Shown: one piece after another, positions 36,090 to 44,990 of the stretch | Layout of the letters: each line of letters opens with the position of its first letter | Position numbering within the stretch: position 1 is the first letter of the stretch | Assembly: GCA_016204605.1 (NCBI GenBank) | Contig: JACQKK010000156.1 | Coordinates: 1 to 52,461, forward strand | DNA from: Candidatus Lambdaproteobacteria bacterium | Lineage (GTDB): Bacteria > SAR324 > JACQKK01 | Direction: 5' to 3' | DNA length: 52,461 nt | Translations under genes and position numbers: made by a program | The notes under the pieces: model-generated | What the model was told of the DNA's origin: nothing | Seen by the model: the letters and a program-made list of their open reading frames with translations, nothing else | Databases searched by the model: none

Positions 36090-36130
36090 CTCACCCCCCG
36101 GCCCCTCTCCATCGGTGATGGAGAGGGAGG
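36090..36130. repeat. Hairpin repeat behind mcp, possible transcription end
   Basis: CCTCACCCCCCGGCCCCT leads into a perfect 10-bp stem (36104-36113 with 36117-36126, loop GGT). It is a half-copy of the dispersed element and lies 48 bp after the mcp stop. It lacks a T-tract, so a terminator role is only possible. The rest of 36057-36353 has no gene I can support. Confidence 0.5.
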
Positions 36131-36353
36131 ACATCGTCGCGGCTGGCGCAGGTCGCACGGCTCACTCCCTCGCCTTCGTTGAAGCCCGTTCGGGTATCGC
36201 CGCAGGGAGCGCCTCCGGCAGCCCGCTGGCCAATTCGCGCGGGTTGGGCCACGATGACTGCCGCCGCGGCGGTGTGCGGGAACGACGCCGCGCGCACCCG
36301 GAGCGCGCTCCGGGGCGGCGCACCTTCCACCTTCGACAAGACCAAGCTCCAGG

Positions 36354-36743
36354 ATGATCACGCTGGTCAAGCTGGTGATGAGCACCGCCACGTTCTGCTT
36401 CATCCTGGGCTATGCGCTGCGCCACCGGAACAACCGGCTCCATCGCCGGTGGATGGTGGCGGGGTTCGCGCTCGCGCTCGCCATCGCCATCGTGCTGGTG
36501 GTGGGGGTGCAACTCTTCCACGCCCCCTACGGCCCCTCCTTCTGGCTGGTGGAGCTGGCCGGCGAGCGGGGGGCGCGCATCGTGCTGACCTGCCACAGGG
36601 TGCTCGCCACCGTCGCGCTGCTCGCCCTGATCGGGCAGGTGGTGACGGGCATCCGCCGCCACCCGCTGCACCGCCGCCTGTACCGTGCGACCATTCCGCT
36701 CTGGCTCGCGGCATACGTCTCGGGCATGTTCCTGTTCCTGTGA
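36354..36743 (+). CDS. DUF420-like small membrane protein
   Basis: 129-residue integral membrane protein with four hydrophobic segments (about 5-20, 34-53, 75-95 and 110-128). The RHRNNRLHRRWM, CHRVLATVALLAL and HRRLYRATIPLWLAAYVSGM blocks resemble DUF420 (YozB) proteins, which carry conserved histidines and are often near cytochrome oxidase genes. No oxidase gene is visible here. Function unknown. Start at ATG 36354, after CTCCAGG. Confidence 0.7.
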   Translation: MITLVKLVMSTATFCFILGYALRHRNNRLHRRWMVAGFALALAIAIVLVVGVQLFHAPYGPSFWLVELAGERGARIVLTCHRVLATVALLALIGQVVTGIRRHPLHRRLYRATIPLWLAAYVSGMFLFL

Positions 36744-36764
36744 GCCCGTGCGCTCGCCTGGGCA

Positions 36765-36894
36765 GCCTCACCCTCCCCGACCCTCCCTCTCCGAAGGAGG
36801 GCGAGGAAGCCACTTGCTCGCCACCATCCGAGCTCTATGGCGCCCCCTCTTCCCTCATAGAGGGGACAGCCGCGGCCGCGGCGGGGGGTGAGGC
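36765..36894. repeat. Double-hairpin dispersed element (130 bp)
   Basis: Starts GCCTCACCCTCCCCGACCCT and ends GGGGGGTGAGGC; inverted ends, two internal hairpins (one around CTCCGAAGGAG, one with CCCCTCT and AGAGGGG arms). Same type as 20899-21026, whose first 20 bases differ at one position. It fills most of the 307-bp space between the DUF420 gene and the first GGT gene. Confidence 0.7.
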
Positions 36895-37050
36895 CCCGGG
36901 AGCAGGCTTCACCCGGTTTGAGGTTTGCGCCGCTTTGCTCTAGGTTGAGGCTTTTCAGCGGGGAGGCGTCGGCGCTCGGGGGCGCTCCCTCGCGCGCGCC
37001 GGCGGCACCCCCCCGCTGAGCGCGATCGCACCTCCAGCGAGATCAGGGTC

Positions 37051-38655
37051 ATGCGCGATTTCCAGTTTCCGGGCCGCTCCGTGGTGATGGGCACGCGGGG
37101 CATGATCGCCAGCAGCCAGCCCATGGCCGCGCAGGTGGGGCTCGACGTGCTCCAGCACGGCGGCAACGCCCTCGATGCGGCGGTGGCCGCGATGGCCACC
37201 CACTGCGTGGTCGAGCCGGGCTCGACCGGGCTCGGCGGAGACTGCTTCATCCTCTACCACGAGGCGAAGACGGGCCGGCTCCACGGGCTCAACGGCAGCG
37301 GCCGGGCGCCGGCCCGGGCCACGGTGGAGGAGTATCGCCGGCGCGGCCATCGCACCGGCCACGACAGCAAGGCGCCCGAGCGCGGCGCGCTCTCGGTGAC
37401 GGTGCCGGGCGCCGTGGATGCCTGGGAGACGGCGCTCACCCAGTACGGCACGAAGGGGCTGGACGACCTGCTCCAGCCCGCCATCCGCTTCGCCGAGGAG
37501 GGCTATGCCGTCTCCCCCGTCATCGCGCGGGGCTGGGCCGGCGCTGCGGAGCTGCTGGCCGCCCACCCCGATTCGCGCCGCGCGCTGACGCTCGACGGCA
37601 AGGCGCCGGCGGCGGGCACCATCCACCGCCAGCCGGAGCTGGGACGCTCCCTGCGGCGGATCGCCAGGGAGGGCAAGGCGGCCTTCTACCAGGGCGCCAT
37701 CGCCCAGGAGATCGCCCGGTTCATGGAGCAGGAGCAGGGGTTGATCACGCTGGACGACCTGGCCGCCCACCGCTCGGAGTGGGTGGCGCCGGTCGAGACC
37801 ACCTACCGCGGCATCCGCCTGTGCGAGCTGCCGCCCAACGCCCAGGGCATCGTGGCCCTGATGACGCTCAACATCCTCGAACGCTCCGGCATCGAGCGCA
37901 TGGCGCGGCTCGGCGCCGATCACGTGCACACCTTCGCCGAAGCCTTCAAGCTGGCCCTGGCCGAGCGCGACCGCTGGGTCGCCGACGCCGCGTTCCATCC
38001 CGCGCCGCTGGAGACGCTTCTCGACAAGGGCTACGCGGAGCGGCAGCGGGCGCGGATCGACCCGACCCGGGCGCTGTCCCACCCGGTCGCCTCGGGGCTC
38101 ACGCTGGGCAGCAACACCGTCTACCTCTCCGTCGTCGATCGCGACCGCAACTGCTGCTCCTTCATCAACAGCCTGGGGATGGGCTTCGGCAGCGGGCTGG
38201 TGGCCGGCAATACCGGCATCACGCTCCAGAACCGCGGCTACGCGTTCGTGCTGGAGGAGGGCCACCCGAACGTGATCGCGCCCCACAAGCGCCCCATGCA
38301 CACGCTGGTGCCGGCGATGGCGTATCGCGGCGACAGGCCGATCCTCTGCTTCGGGGTGATGGGCCGCCACTACCAGCCGCTGGGCCATGCCTACGTCGTC
38401 AGCAACTGGCTCGATTTCGGGCTGGACATCCAGGAGGCCGTGGACGCGCCGCGCTTCATGGCGCTGCACGGCAAGCTCGATCTGGAGCGCGGCATCCCCC
38501 CGGCCACCCGCGAGGCGCTGGCCCGCCGCGGCCATGCGGTGGCCGAAGCCAGGTCGCCGCCGGGCGGCGCCCAGGTGATCCTGATCGACCACGAGCAGGG
38601 CGTGCTGCAGGGCGCCTCCGACCCCCGCAAGGACGGCTGCGCCCTGGGCTATTGA
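37051..38655 (+). CDS. Gamma-glutamyltransferase family protein, copy 1
   Basis: 534-residue Ntn-hydrolase of the gamma-glutamyltransferase family, which cleave gamma-glutamyl amides such as glutathione and mature by self-cleavage. The predicted nucleophile is T356 in SNTVYLSVVDRDRN, which lines up with E. coli GGT T391 (TTHYSVVD). Other marks: GGNALDAAVAAMATHCVVEP, GLGGDCFILYHE, LNGSGRAP, and GFGSGLVAGNTGITLQNRG. There is no signal peptide, whereas E. coli GGT is periplasmic, so this enzyme is probably cytoplasmic and may act on another amide. ATG 37051 is preceded by CAGCGAGATCAGGGTC. Confidence 0.9.
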   Translation: MRDFQFPGRSVVMGTRGMIASSQPMAAQVGLDVLQHGGNALDAAVAAMATHCVVEPGSTGLGGDCFILYHEAKTGRLHGLNGSGRAPARATVEEYRRRGHRTGHDSKAPERGALSVTVPGAVDAWETALTQYGTKGLDDLLQPAIRFAEEGYAVSPVIARGWAGAAELLAAHPDSRRALTLDGKAPAAGTIHRQPELGRSLRRIAREGKAAFYQGAIAQEIARFMEQEQGLITLDDLAAHRSEWVAPVETTYRGIRLCELPPNAQGIVALMTLNILERSGIERMARLGADHVHTFAEAFKLALAERDRWVADAAFHPAPLETLLDKGYAERQRARIDPTRALSHPVASGLTLGSNTVYLSVVDRDRNCCSFINSLGMGFGSGLVAGNTGITLQNRGYAFVLEEGHPNVIAPHKRPMHTLVPAMAYRGDRPILCFGVMGRHYQPLGHAYVVSNWLDFGLDIQEAVDAPRFMALHGKLDLERGIPPATREALARRGHAVAEARSPPGGAQVILIDHEQGVLQGASDPRKDGCALGY

Positions 38656-38715
38656 TAGGCCCTTGAGACCAGCGGCACCGCCGCCCCATCCCTCACCCGG
38701 CAGGAGCAGACGGCC

Positions 38716-40305
38716 ATGCGCGACAACCAGTTCCCCGGCCGCTCGGTGGTGATGAGCGCCAACGGCATGGTGGCCACCAGCCAGCCCATGGCCACCCAGG
38801 TGGGGCTGGCCGTGCTCAAGCGCGGCGGGAACGCCATGGATGCGGCCATCGCGGCCGGCGCCACGCTCTGCGTGACCGAGCCCCAATCCACCGGCATCGG
38901 CGGCGACTGCTTCATCCTCTACCACGAGGCCAGGACCGGGAAGCTGCATGGGCTCAACGGCAGCGGCCGGGCGCCGCGCCGGGCCACGCCGGAGGAGTTC
39001 CGCAGGCGCGGCCACCGGGAGATGCCGCAGCGCGGCATTCTCGCAGTCACGGTGCCTGGGGCGATCGACGCCTGGGAAACCGCGCTGGGGCGCTTCGGCA
39101 CGTACGGGCTGGCGGAGGCGCTCCAGCCGGCCATCCGCTTCGCCGAGGGCGGATTCGCCGTCTCGCCGATCGTGGCCAGCTTCTGGAAGAAGAACGAGGC
39201 CATGCTCGCCGCCCATCCCGATGCGCGCCGGGCGCTGCTGGTCGAGGGGAAGGCGCCCGCGGCGGGCACCATCCAGCGCCAGCCGGAGCTGGCCCGCTCC
39301 ATGCGCCTGATCGCCGCCCAAGGCAAGGCCGCGTTCTACCAGGGCGCCATCGCCCAGGAGATCGCCCGCTTCATGGGCCAGGAGGAGGGGCTGCTCGGAC
39401 TCGACGACCTGGCGGCGCACCGCTCGGACTGGGTGGAGCCGATCCACACGGACTACCGCGGCATCCGGCTCTGCGAGATTCCCCCCAACGGGCAGGGCAT
39501 CACGGCGCTGATGTGCCTCAACATCCTGGCGCAGACGCCGCTCGCCCGGCTGAAGCACCTGAGCCCGGACTACCTGCACACCTTCACGGAGGCCTTCAAG
39601 CTGGCCCTGGCCGAGCGCGACGTCTGGGTCTCCGACACAGGGCTCGGCAAGGTGCCGGTCGAGGCGCTGCTCTCGAAGCGCTTCGCCGAGCGGCAGTGGC
39701 GGCGGATCGACCCCGCCCGCGCGCTGCGCCATCCGCTGCCGACCGGCCTCAGCGGCGGCGGAGACACGGTCTACCTCTCCGTCGTCGATCGCGATCGCAA
39801 CTGCTGCTCGTACATCAACAGCACCTACAACAACTTCGGCAGCGGCATGGTGGCGGGCGGCACGGGCATCACGCTCCAGAACCGGGGTTACGGCTTCGTG
39901 CTGGAAGAGGGACATTTGAACTGCATCGCGCCGGGCAAGCGCCCCATGCATACGATCATCCCCGCGATGGCCTACCGCGGCACCCAGCCCATCCTGTGCT
40001 TCGGCGTGATGGGCGCCCACTACCAGGCCATGGGCCACAGCTACGTGCTCAGCAACTGGCTCGATTTCGGGATGGACGTGCAGGAGGCGGTGGACGCCCC
40101 GCGCTTCCTGCCCCTGGCCGGGAAGCTCGAGGTGGAGCGGGGCATCCCCCGCGCCGCCCGGGAGGCACTGGCTGCCCGCGGCCACGACATCGTAGAGCTG
40201 GACACGCCCCACGGCGGCGGGCAGGTGATCTACATCGACAGCGAGGCCGGCGTGCTCCAGGCCGCCTCCGATCCCCGCAAGGACGGCTGCGCCATCGGGT
40301 ATTGA
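38716..40305 (+). CDS. Gamma-glutamyltransferase family protein, copy 2
   Basis: 529 residues, tandem paralogue of copy 1, 60 bp downstream. Predicted nucleophile T351 in GGDTVYLSVVDRDRN. The proteins agree block by block (GGDCFILYHEA, LNGSGRAP, FYQGAIAQEIARFM, GITLQNRG, FCFGVMG-like CFGVMGAHYQAMGHSYVLSN, SDPRKDGCA) and both end GY. Copy 2 has STYNNFGSGMVAGG where copy 1 has SLGMGFGSGLVAGN, next to the active site, so substrate range may differ. No signal peptide. Likely co-transcribed with copy 1. The 66 bp to trmJ contain a short hairpin repeat (40317-40357). Confidence 0.9.
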   Translation: MRDNQFPGRSVVMSANGMVATSQPMATQVGLAVLKRGGNAMDAAIAAGATLCVTEPQSTGIGGDCFILYHEARTGKLHGLNGSGRAPRRATPEEFRRRGHREMPQRGILAVTVPGAIDAWETALGRFGTYGLAEALQPAIRFAEGGFAVSPIVASFWKKNEAMLAAHPDARRALLVEGKAPAAGTIQRQPELARSMRLIAAQGKAAFYQGAIAQEIARFMGQEEGLLGLDDLAAHRSDWVEPIHTDYRGIRLCEIPPNGQGITALMCLNILAQTPLARLKHLSPDYLHTFTEAFKLALAERDVWVSDTGLGKVPVEALLSKRFAERQWRRIDPARALRHPLPTGLSGGGDTVYLSVVDRDRNCCSYINSTYNNFGSGMVAGGTGITLQNRGYGFVLEEGHLNCIAPGKRPMHTIIPAMAYRGTQPILCFGVMGAHYQAMGHSYVLSNWLDFGMDVQEAVDAPRFLPLAGKLEVERGIPRAAREALAARGHDIVELDTPHGGGQVIYIDSEAGVLQAASDPRKDGCAIGY

Positions 40306-40316
40306 GTCGGTGCAAT

Positions 40317-40357
40317 CTCACGCCTGGCCCGATCTCCCGCAAGTGGAGCGAGGGTAG
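40317..40357. repeat. Short GC-rich repeat fragment between convergent genes
   Basis: CTCACGCCTGGCCCGATCTC followed by CCGCAAGTGGAGCGAGGGTAGG is a decayed relative of the dispersed element's CCTCACCCC...CTCTCC...GGAGAGGG half. It lies between the convergent GGT copy 2 and trmJ genes. Confidence 0.35.
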
Positions 40358-40371
40358 GTCGCATGGCGGGC

Positions 40372-41142
40372 CTACGGCGGCTCGTCTTCCCGGGGCGCGT
40401 CGCGCAGGGGAATGCGGCCGGCGAGGGCGCGATCGATCTTGCCGAACATGCCGAGCAGGATGCCCAGCTCCCGCGCGTCGGGCTCCACCCGCCGCAGCAG
40501 GTGCTTGACCACGCCCGGGATGGGCTGAGGGGTGCCCGGCCCGTAGAAGCCCACCCGCGCGAGGATCGTCTCCACCAGCCGCTCCAGCTGCAGGGCTTCT
40601 CCGGCGTCGGCGGGCTGGCGCCGCTCGGCCGGGATCGCTTCCCACGCCATGCGGCTCAGCTCGTACAGCGCCAGCAGCACCGCCTGGGAGAGGTTGAAGG
40701 AGGGGTTGGCCGCCGTCGAGGGGATGCGGATCAGCCGGTGGCAATGGACGAGGTGTTCGCGCTGCAGGCCATGGTCTTCCGGGCCGAACAGCAGGGCGGT
40801 GTGGACGTTGCCGTCCCGGGCCAGCCCGGCCGTCCACTCCGCCAGCAACAGGTGGCGCGGCCGGTCCTTGCCGTGGCGCGCCGAGAACCCCACCACCTGC
40901 TGCATGGGGGCCAGCGCCTCCGCCAGCGAGCCGTGGATGTGCGCCGCTTGCAGCAGCGGCACCGCCCAGCAGGCGGACGTGGCCGCGCGCTCCGCATCGA
41001 AACGCGGCGGCGCCACCAGATGCAGATTGCGAAAGCCCAGGTTCATCATGGCCCGGGCCACGGCGCCCACGTTAAGGCTGTCGCCGGGCTCCACCAGCAC
41101 GACGTGGAACCGGTCGAACGCCTCGCCGGGGGGCAGGCTCAC
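40372..41142 (-). CDS. trmJ: tRNA (cytidine/uridine-2'-O)-methyltransferase TrmJ
   Basis: SPOUT-class methyltransferase that 2'-O-methylates position 32 of tRNAs. 256 residues from a GTG at 41142: FHVVLVEPGDSLNVGAVARA, MMNLGFRNLHLVAPP, ACWAVPLLQAAHIHGSLAEA, TALLFGPEDHGLQREHL (knot, SAM site) and NPSFNLSQAVLLALYEL. No ATG fits in frame near the family start; the GTG gives the usual length (E. coli 246). The ribosome site upstream is weak. In proteobacteria trmJ is often next to suhB or cysE/iscR; here it neighbours GGT genes and a glycosyltransferase remnant. Confidence 0.9.
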   Translation of the reverse strand: MSLPPGEAFDRFHVVLVEPGDSLNVGAVARAMMNLGFRNLHLVAPPRFDAERAATSACWAVPLLQAAHIHGSLAEALAPMQQVVGFSARHGKDRPRHLLLAEWTAGLARDGNVHTALLFGPEDHGLQREHLVHCHRLIRIPSTAANPSFNLSQAVLLALYELSRMAWEAIPAERRQPADAGEALQLERLVETILARVGFYGPGTPQPIPGVVKHLLRRVEPDARELGILLGMFGKIDRALAGRIPLRDAPREDEPP

Positions 41143-41302
41143 GGGATGCCGACGCTCGATATGCGCCTCCTGAGGAAGATGCGGCACGCGACTCGCCGGT
41201 CGGGCCGAGCGCGTCCGACCGCATCGCATCGCCGAGTGCGAGCGTAACCCACCCGTCGCGACCCGGCAACGTACCGCCCTGCGGCGTACCGCCCTGCGGC
41301 AC

Positions 41303-41527
41303 ACAGTGCGGGCAGATTGTCGCGGCGTGGCCATGGCCTTCGCGGCGGCGACCGGCGCGGGCATGCAGGCGATCGACCCAGTCGTGCGCGACCTCCGTGT
41401 CGCTGTTGAGCAGCACCGCGTCGCGATCCCCACACAACCGCATCCCCGGTTTCGCGGTGGCGGTGAAGCCGAGGTTGCGCGCGTTCCGGCGCAACGTGAG
41501 CCGCGGCAGGGAGGCGGGGAGGGCCCT
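41303..41527 (-). pseudogene. Glycosyltransferase family 2 fragment
   Basis: One minus-strand frame reads LPRLTLRRNARNLGFTAT, then GDRDAVLLNSDTEVAHDWVD, then AATICPHC. This is the middle of a GT2 domain (usual form: RNxxNxGFAxAxNxG, VLLNSDTEVxxGWLDRL, NNATICSYP). No complete start or end exists: upstream the frame gives ARISPDYCRGS and downstream it runs into a tandem GGTACGCCGCA-like repeat. It lies downstream of rmlD, a usual place for rhamnosyl- or glycosyltransferases, and so looks like the residue of a larger surface-polysaccharide locus. The rest of 41143-41606 holds nothing else I can support. Confidence 0.6.
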
Positions 41528-41606
41528 GCTTCCGCGGCAATAGTCGGGCGATATTCGGGCAGAACAGGGAGTGCCGCTGCGCGCGCTGCGGCGCCGACCC
41601 CGGTGA

Positions 41607-42590
41607 TCAGGCGCCTTGACGCTCTTTCGCCAGGCATTGGACGAGGGCGGTCTCCCAGGAGGGCATCCGGATGCCGAACGTTCGCTCCAGCTTCGCCAGG
41701 CTCAGCCGGGAGTTGCGCGGACGCACGGCGGGCATCGGGTACTCCGCCGTCGTCACCGGGGTCAGCCGGCATGGGGTGCCCGCGGAGCCGCCGCCGCCGA
41801 GGCGCACGATCGCCTGTGCGACGCCGAACCGGCTGTCTGCGCCGCTGGCGCACAAGTGATAGGTGCCGGTGACGGCGGCAAGGTCGGGCGCGTGCAGGGG
41901 AGAGGCGCCGAGCCGGTGGGCGAGAATGTGTGCCGTCGCCTGGGCGATCGTCCGGCACCAGGTGGCGGCGCCCCATTGGTCGGCCACCACGCGCAGCTCC
42001 GGCTTCTCCCGCGACGCGGTCAGGATCGCGCGCACGAAGTTGCGGCTGCGCAGGCCGTAGACCCATGACGTGCGCAGGATCAGGTGCGGCACGCCGGAGG
42101 CCTCGATCGCCCGGTCTCCCGCCAGCTTGCTCCGGCCGTAGGCGCTCAGCGGACGGGGCGGGTCGTCCTCCAGGTAGGGATCGGCCTTCTCGCCATCGTA
42201 GACGTAGTCGGTCGAGTAGTGCAGCAACGAGGCCCCCAGCCGCCGCGCCTCTTCGGCCATCACGGCCGGGGCCTCCGCATTGACGGCCAGCGCGAGCGCC
42301 TCTTCGGTCTCGGCCCGATCGACCGCGGTATAGGCCGCCGCGTTGACGATCAGGTTGGGCCGCAGCCTGCGCACGATCTCGCGCAAGGCGCGGGTGTCGC
42401 TCAGCTCCAGGGCGTCCCAGGGCAACCCCGCCGGAGCTTGCCCGGCTGAGCGCACCGTGACGCCGAGGATGGCGTGGGTCTGCAGGGCCCGCAGCAGCTC
42501 CCAGCCGACCTGGCCGTTGGCGCCGATGACCAGGATCTTCCAGTGGGGCAAGGCGGTGTCCGGCGTAGGTGCGGCCATGGGAGCACGCAT
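41607..42590 (-). CDS. rmlD: dTDP-4-dehydrorhamnose reductase RmlD
   Basis: Last step of dTDP-L-rhamnose synthesis: NADPH-dependent reduction of dTDP-4-dehydro-L-rhamnose. 327 residues with GANGQVGWELLRAL (cofactor loop), VNAAAYTAVDRAE, LLHYSTDYVYDGEK (catalytic Thr), and YGRSKLAGDRA (Tyr/Lys). It lies 66 bp behind rmlA. ATG 42590 used; ATG 42578 four codons later is equally possible and neither has a clear ribosome site. Confidence 0.94.
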   Translation of the reverse strand: MRAPMAAPTPDTALPHWKILVIGANGQVGWELLRALQTHAILGVTVRSAGQAPAGLPWDALELSDTRALREIVRRLRPNLIVNAAAYTAVDRAETEEALALAVNAEAPAVMAEEARRLGASLLHYSTDYVYDGEKADPYLEDDPPRPLSAYGRSKLAGDRAIEASGVPHLILRTSWVYGLRSRNFVRAILTASREKPELRVVADQWGAATWCRTIAQATAHILAHRLGASPLHAPDLAAVTGTYHLCASGADSRFGVAQAIVRLGGGGSAGTPCRLTPVTTAEYPMPAVRPRNSRLSLAKLERTFGIRMPSWETALVQCLAKERQGA

Positions 42591-42656
42591 TGGCGGGTTG
42601 GAGATGAATCGTCTGGCCGCGGGAGCGGCGGGCGGGGTCGCCGCCGGCGGCCCCCT

Positions 42657-43535
42657 TCAGCGGGCCCGCTCGGAGAGCACGGTCTTGAGCAGATAATCGC
42701 CGTAGCCGTTGTTCCGCATCGGGGCGGCGAGCCGCTCCACATCGGCGGCGGTGATGTACCCCATCTCGTAGGCGACCTCCTCGATGCAGGCGATCTTGAG
42801 CCCCTGGCGCGCCTCGATGGTCTCGATGAAGTTCGCGGCCTGGAGCAGGGACTCATGGGTGCCCGTATCGAGCCAGGCCGTGCCACGCCCCAGCCGCTCG
42901 ACCATCAGCTCGCCCCGCGCCAGGTAGACGTTGTTCAGGTCGGTGATCTCGAGCTCGCCGCGCGGCGAGGGCTTGAGCCGCGACGCCACTTCCGCCACGG
43001 CCGAATCGTAGAAGTACAGTCCGGTCACGGCCCAGTATGACTTCGGTTGCGCCGGCTTTTCCTCGATGTTGGTGGCCCGCCGCTGGGAATCGAAGGTCAC
43101 CACGCCGTAGCGGTGGGGGTCCTGGACGCGGTAGGCAAAGACCATCCCGCCCCGCGTCACCTCCGCCCCGCGCCTGAGGCTCAACTGCAGGCCGTGGCCG
43201 TAGAAGATGTTGTCGCCGAGAATCAGGGACACGGGCTGGTTCCCGATGAAGCGGCGTCCGATGAGGAACGACTGCGCCAGCCCTTCGGGCCGCGGCTGTT
43301 CCGCATAGCTGAACGCGCAGCCGAGCTGGCTGCCGTCGCCCAGCAGCGCCTCGAACTGCGGCAGGTGCTCGGGGGTGGAGATGACCAGGATCTCGCGGAT
43401 ACCCGCCAGCATGAGCGTCGCCAGCGGGTAGTAGATCATCGGCTTGTCATAGACCGGCATCATCTGCTTGCTGATCACGCGGGTCAGCGGATACAGCCGC
43501 GTGCCGGCACCCCCGGCCAGAATGATACCCTTCAT
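42657..43535 (-). CDS. rmlA: Glucose-1-phosphate thymidylyltransferase RmlA
   Basis: First committed step of dTDP-L-rhamnose synthesis (glucose-1-phosphate + dTTP). 292 residues, the family length. Motifs: [69 protein letters not shown] and [19 protein letters not shown]. It lies 64 bp behind rmlB and probably shares its transcript. Confidence 0.96.
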   Translation of the reverse strand: MKGIILAGGAGTRLYPLTRVISKQMMPVYDKPMIYYPLATLMLAGIREILVISTPEHLPQFEALLGDGSQLGCAFSYAEQPRPEGLAQSFLIGRRFIGNQPVSLILGDNIFYGHGLQLSLRRGAEVTRGGMVFAYRVQDPHRYGVVTFDSQRRATNIEEKPAQPKSYWAVTGLYFYDSAVAEVASRLKPSPRGELEITDLNNVYLARGELMVERLGRGTAWLDTGTHESLLQAANFIETIEARQGLKIACIEEVAYEMGYITAADVERLAAPMRNNGYGDYLLKTVLSERAR

Positions 43536-43599
43536 GGTCTCGGCATCCGGCAGGGCAAAGGTTCTCCGGCGTCGACCGCTGGGGGCCCGCGACGGCGGG

Positions 43600-44673
43600 T
43601 CAATCCTGGCGCCCGGCAGCCAGACCGAGCCGCTCGCGCCGGTAGCGCTGGCTCGTCACACGGCGGCACCACTCGGCGTGCTCCAGGTACCACGCGACGG
43701 TCTTCGCGATGCCGCTCTCGAACGTCTCGCGCGGCCGCCAGCCGAGCTCGCGCCCGATCTTGGCGGCATCGATGGCGTAACGCCGGTCGTGGCCGGGCCG
43801 GTCGGCCACGCGGGTCACGAGGCGCTCGTGGGGTCCGTGCGAAGCATCGGGCCGCAGCCGGTCCAGCTCCCGACACACCGCCCCGACGACGCTGGCGTTG
43901 GTGCGTTCGCAGCAGGCGCCGATGTTGTAGGTCTCGCCGGGCGTGCCCTTGGCCAAGACGGCGTGGAGGGCCTCGCAGTGGTCGCTCACGTAGAGCCAGT
44001 CGCGGATGTTCTGCCCGTCGCCGTAAACCGGCAGCGGCTTGCCCTCGACGGCGTTGAGGATCATCAGCGGAATCAGCTTCTCGGGGAACTGATAGGGCCC
44101 GTAGTTGTTGGAGCAGTTGGTGGTGAGCACCGGCAGCCCATAGGTGCGGTGGTAGGCGCGGGCGAGATGATCCGCTCCCGCTTTCGAGGCCGCGTAGGGC
44201 GAGTTGGGCGCGTAGGCGCTCCGCTCGCTGAACGACCCCGTCGGCCCGAGCGTGCCGTACACCTCGTCCGTCGAGACGTGCAGGAAGCGGAACGCCTCCC
44301 GCTCGGCGCGAGGCAACGCGGCCAGATGCACCCGCACGGCTTCCAGCAGGGTGAACGTGCCCACGATGTTGGTGTGGACGAAAGGCGCCGGGCCGTCGAT
44401 CGAGCGGTCCACGTGCGTTTCCGCGGCGAAGTGCACCAGGCCGGCGGGTCGCTCTTCCGCCAGCAGACGCGCCACCAGCTCGCGATCGCAGATATCGCCT
44501 GCGACGAATCGGTGCAGGGGGTGTTCCAGGACGCCGGCGAGGGTTTCCAGGCTGCCCGCGTAGGTGAGCTTGTCCAGGTTCACCACCCGCGTGTCGCCCC
44601 GTGCCACGGTGTTGAGCACGAAGTTGCCGCCGATGAAACCGGCGCCGCCGGTGACGAGCAGTGTGCTGGGCAC
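43600..44673 (-). CDS. rmlB: dTDP-glucose 4,6-dehydratase RmlB
   Basis: NAD-dependent extended SDR that converts dTDP-glucose to dTDP-4-keto-6-deoxyglucose. TGGAGFIG at residues 8-15, [35 protein letters not shown] (catalytic Thr-Asp-Glu), [11 protein letters not shown] (Tyr/Lys) and [16 protein letters not shown] 44673 gives [10 protein letters not shown] at the correct place (357 residues); an in-frame TTG at 44706 adds 11 residues. It is the first gene of an rmlB-A-D operon that lacks rmlC, the 3,5-epimerase. Confidence 0.95.
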   Translation of the reverse strand: MPSTLLVTGGAGFIGGNFVLNTVARGDTRVVNLDKLTYAGSLETLAGVLEHPLHRFVAGDICDRELVARLLAEERPAGLVHFAAETHVDRSIDGPAPFVHTNIVGTFTLLEAVRVHLAALPRAEREAFRFLHVSTDEVYGTLGPTGSFSERSAYAPNSPYAASKAGADHLARAYHRTYGLPVLTTNCSNNYGPYQFPEKLIPLMILNAVEGKPLPVYGDGQNIRDWLYVSDHCEALHAVLAKGTPGETYNIGACCERTNASVVGAVCRELDRLRPDASHGPHERLVTRVADRPGHDRRYAIDAAKIGRELGWRPRETFESGIAKTVAWYLEHAEWCRRVTSQRYRRERLGLAAGRQD

Positions 44674-44990
44674 TGGCGCCTGACCCGATGTCGAACCTGA
44701 TGCCAATTCGCGCTCCGGCCGTGGGCGGGTTGACTCGATCCGAGGGCATATCCAACCTCTTCACATACCGAATTGCGGTCCCCTGGTCAACCGACACTTG
44801 CCGCGCGGGCTCGCCCAGCGGCCCGTGCAACTCGAGCGATGGGCCGAGGACTCGCTCGTGGACCGCTCGCTCGACAACCGGCGTGGGCTGCGCGCCGCGC
44901 GGCAAGCTGTGCTATGACAGGCGGGCGCGAGCCCGCTTGCGCGGTGTGCGACGCCGTGCACGCCACGTCCACACCCCGCCAGGAGACGCC

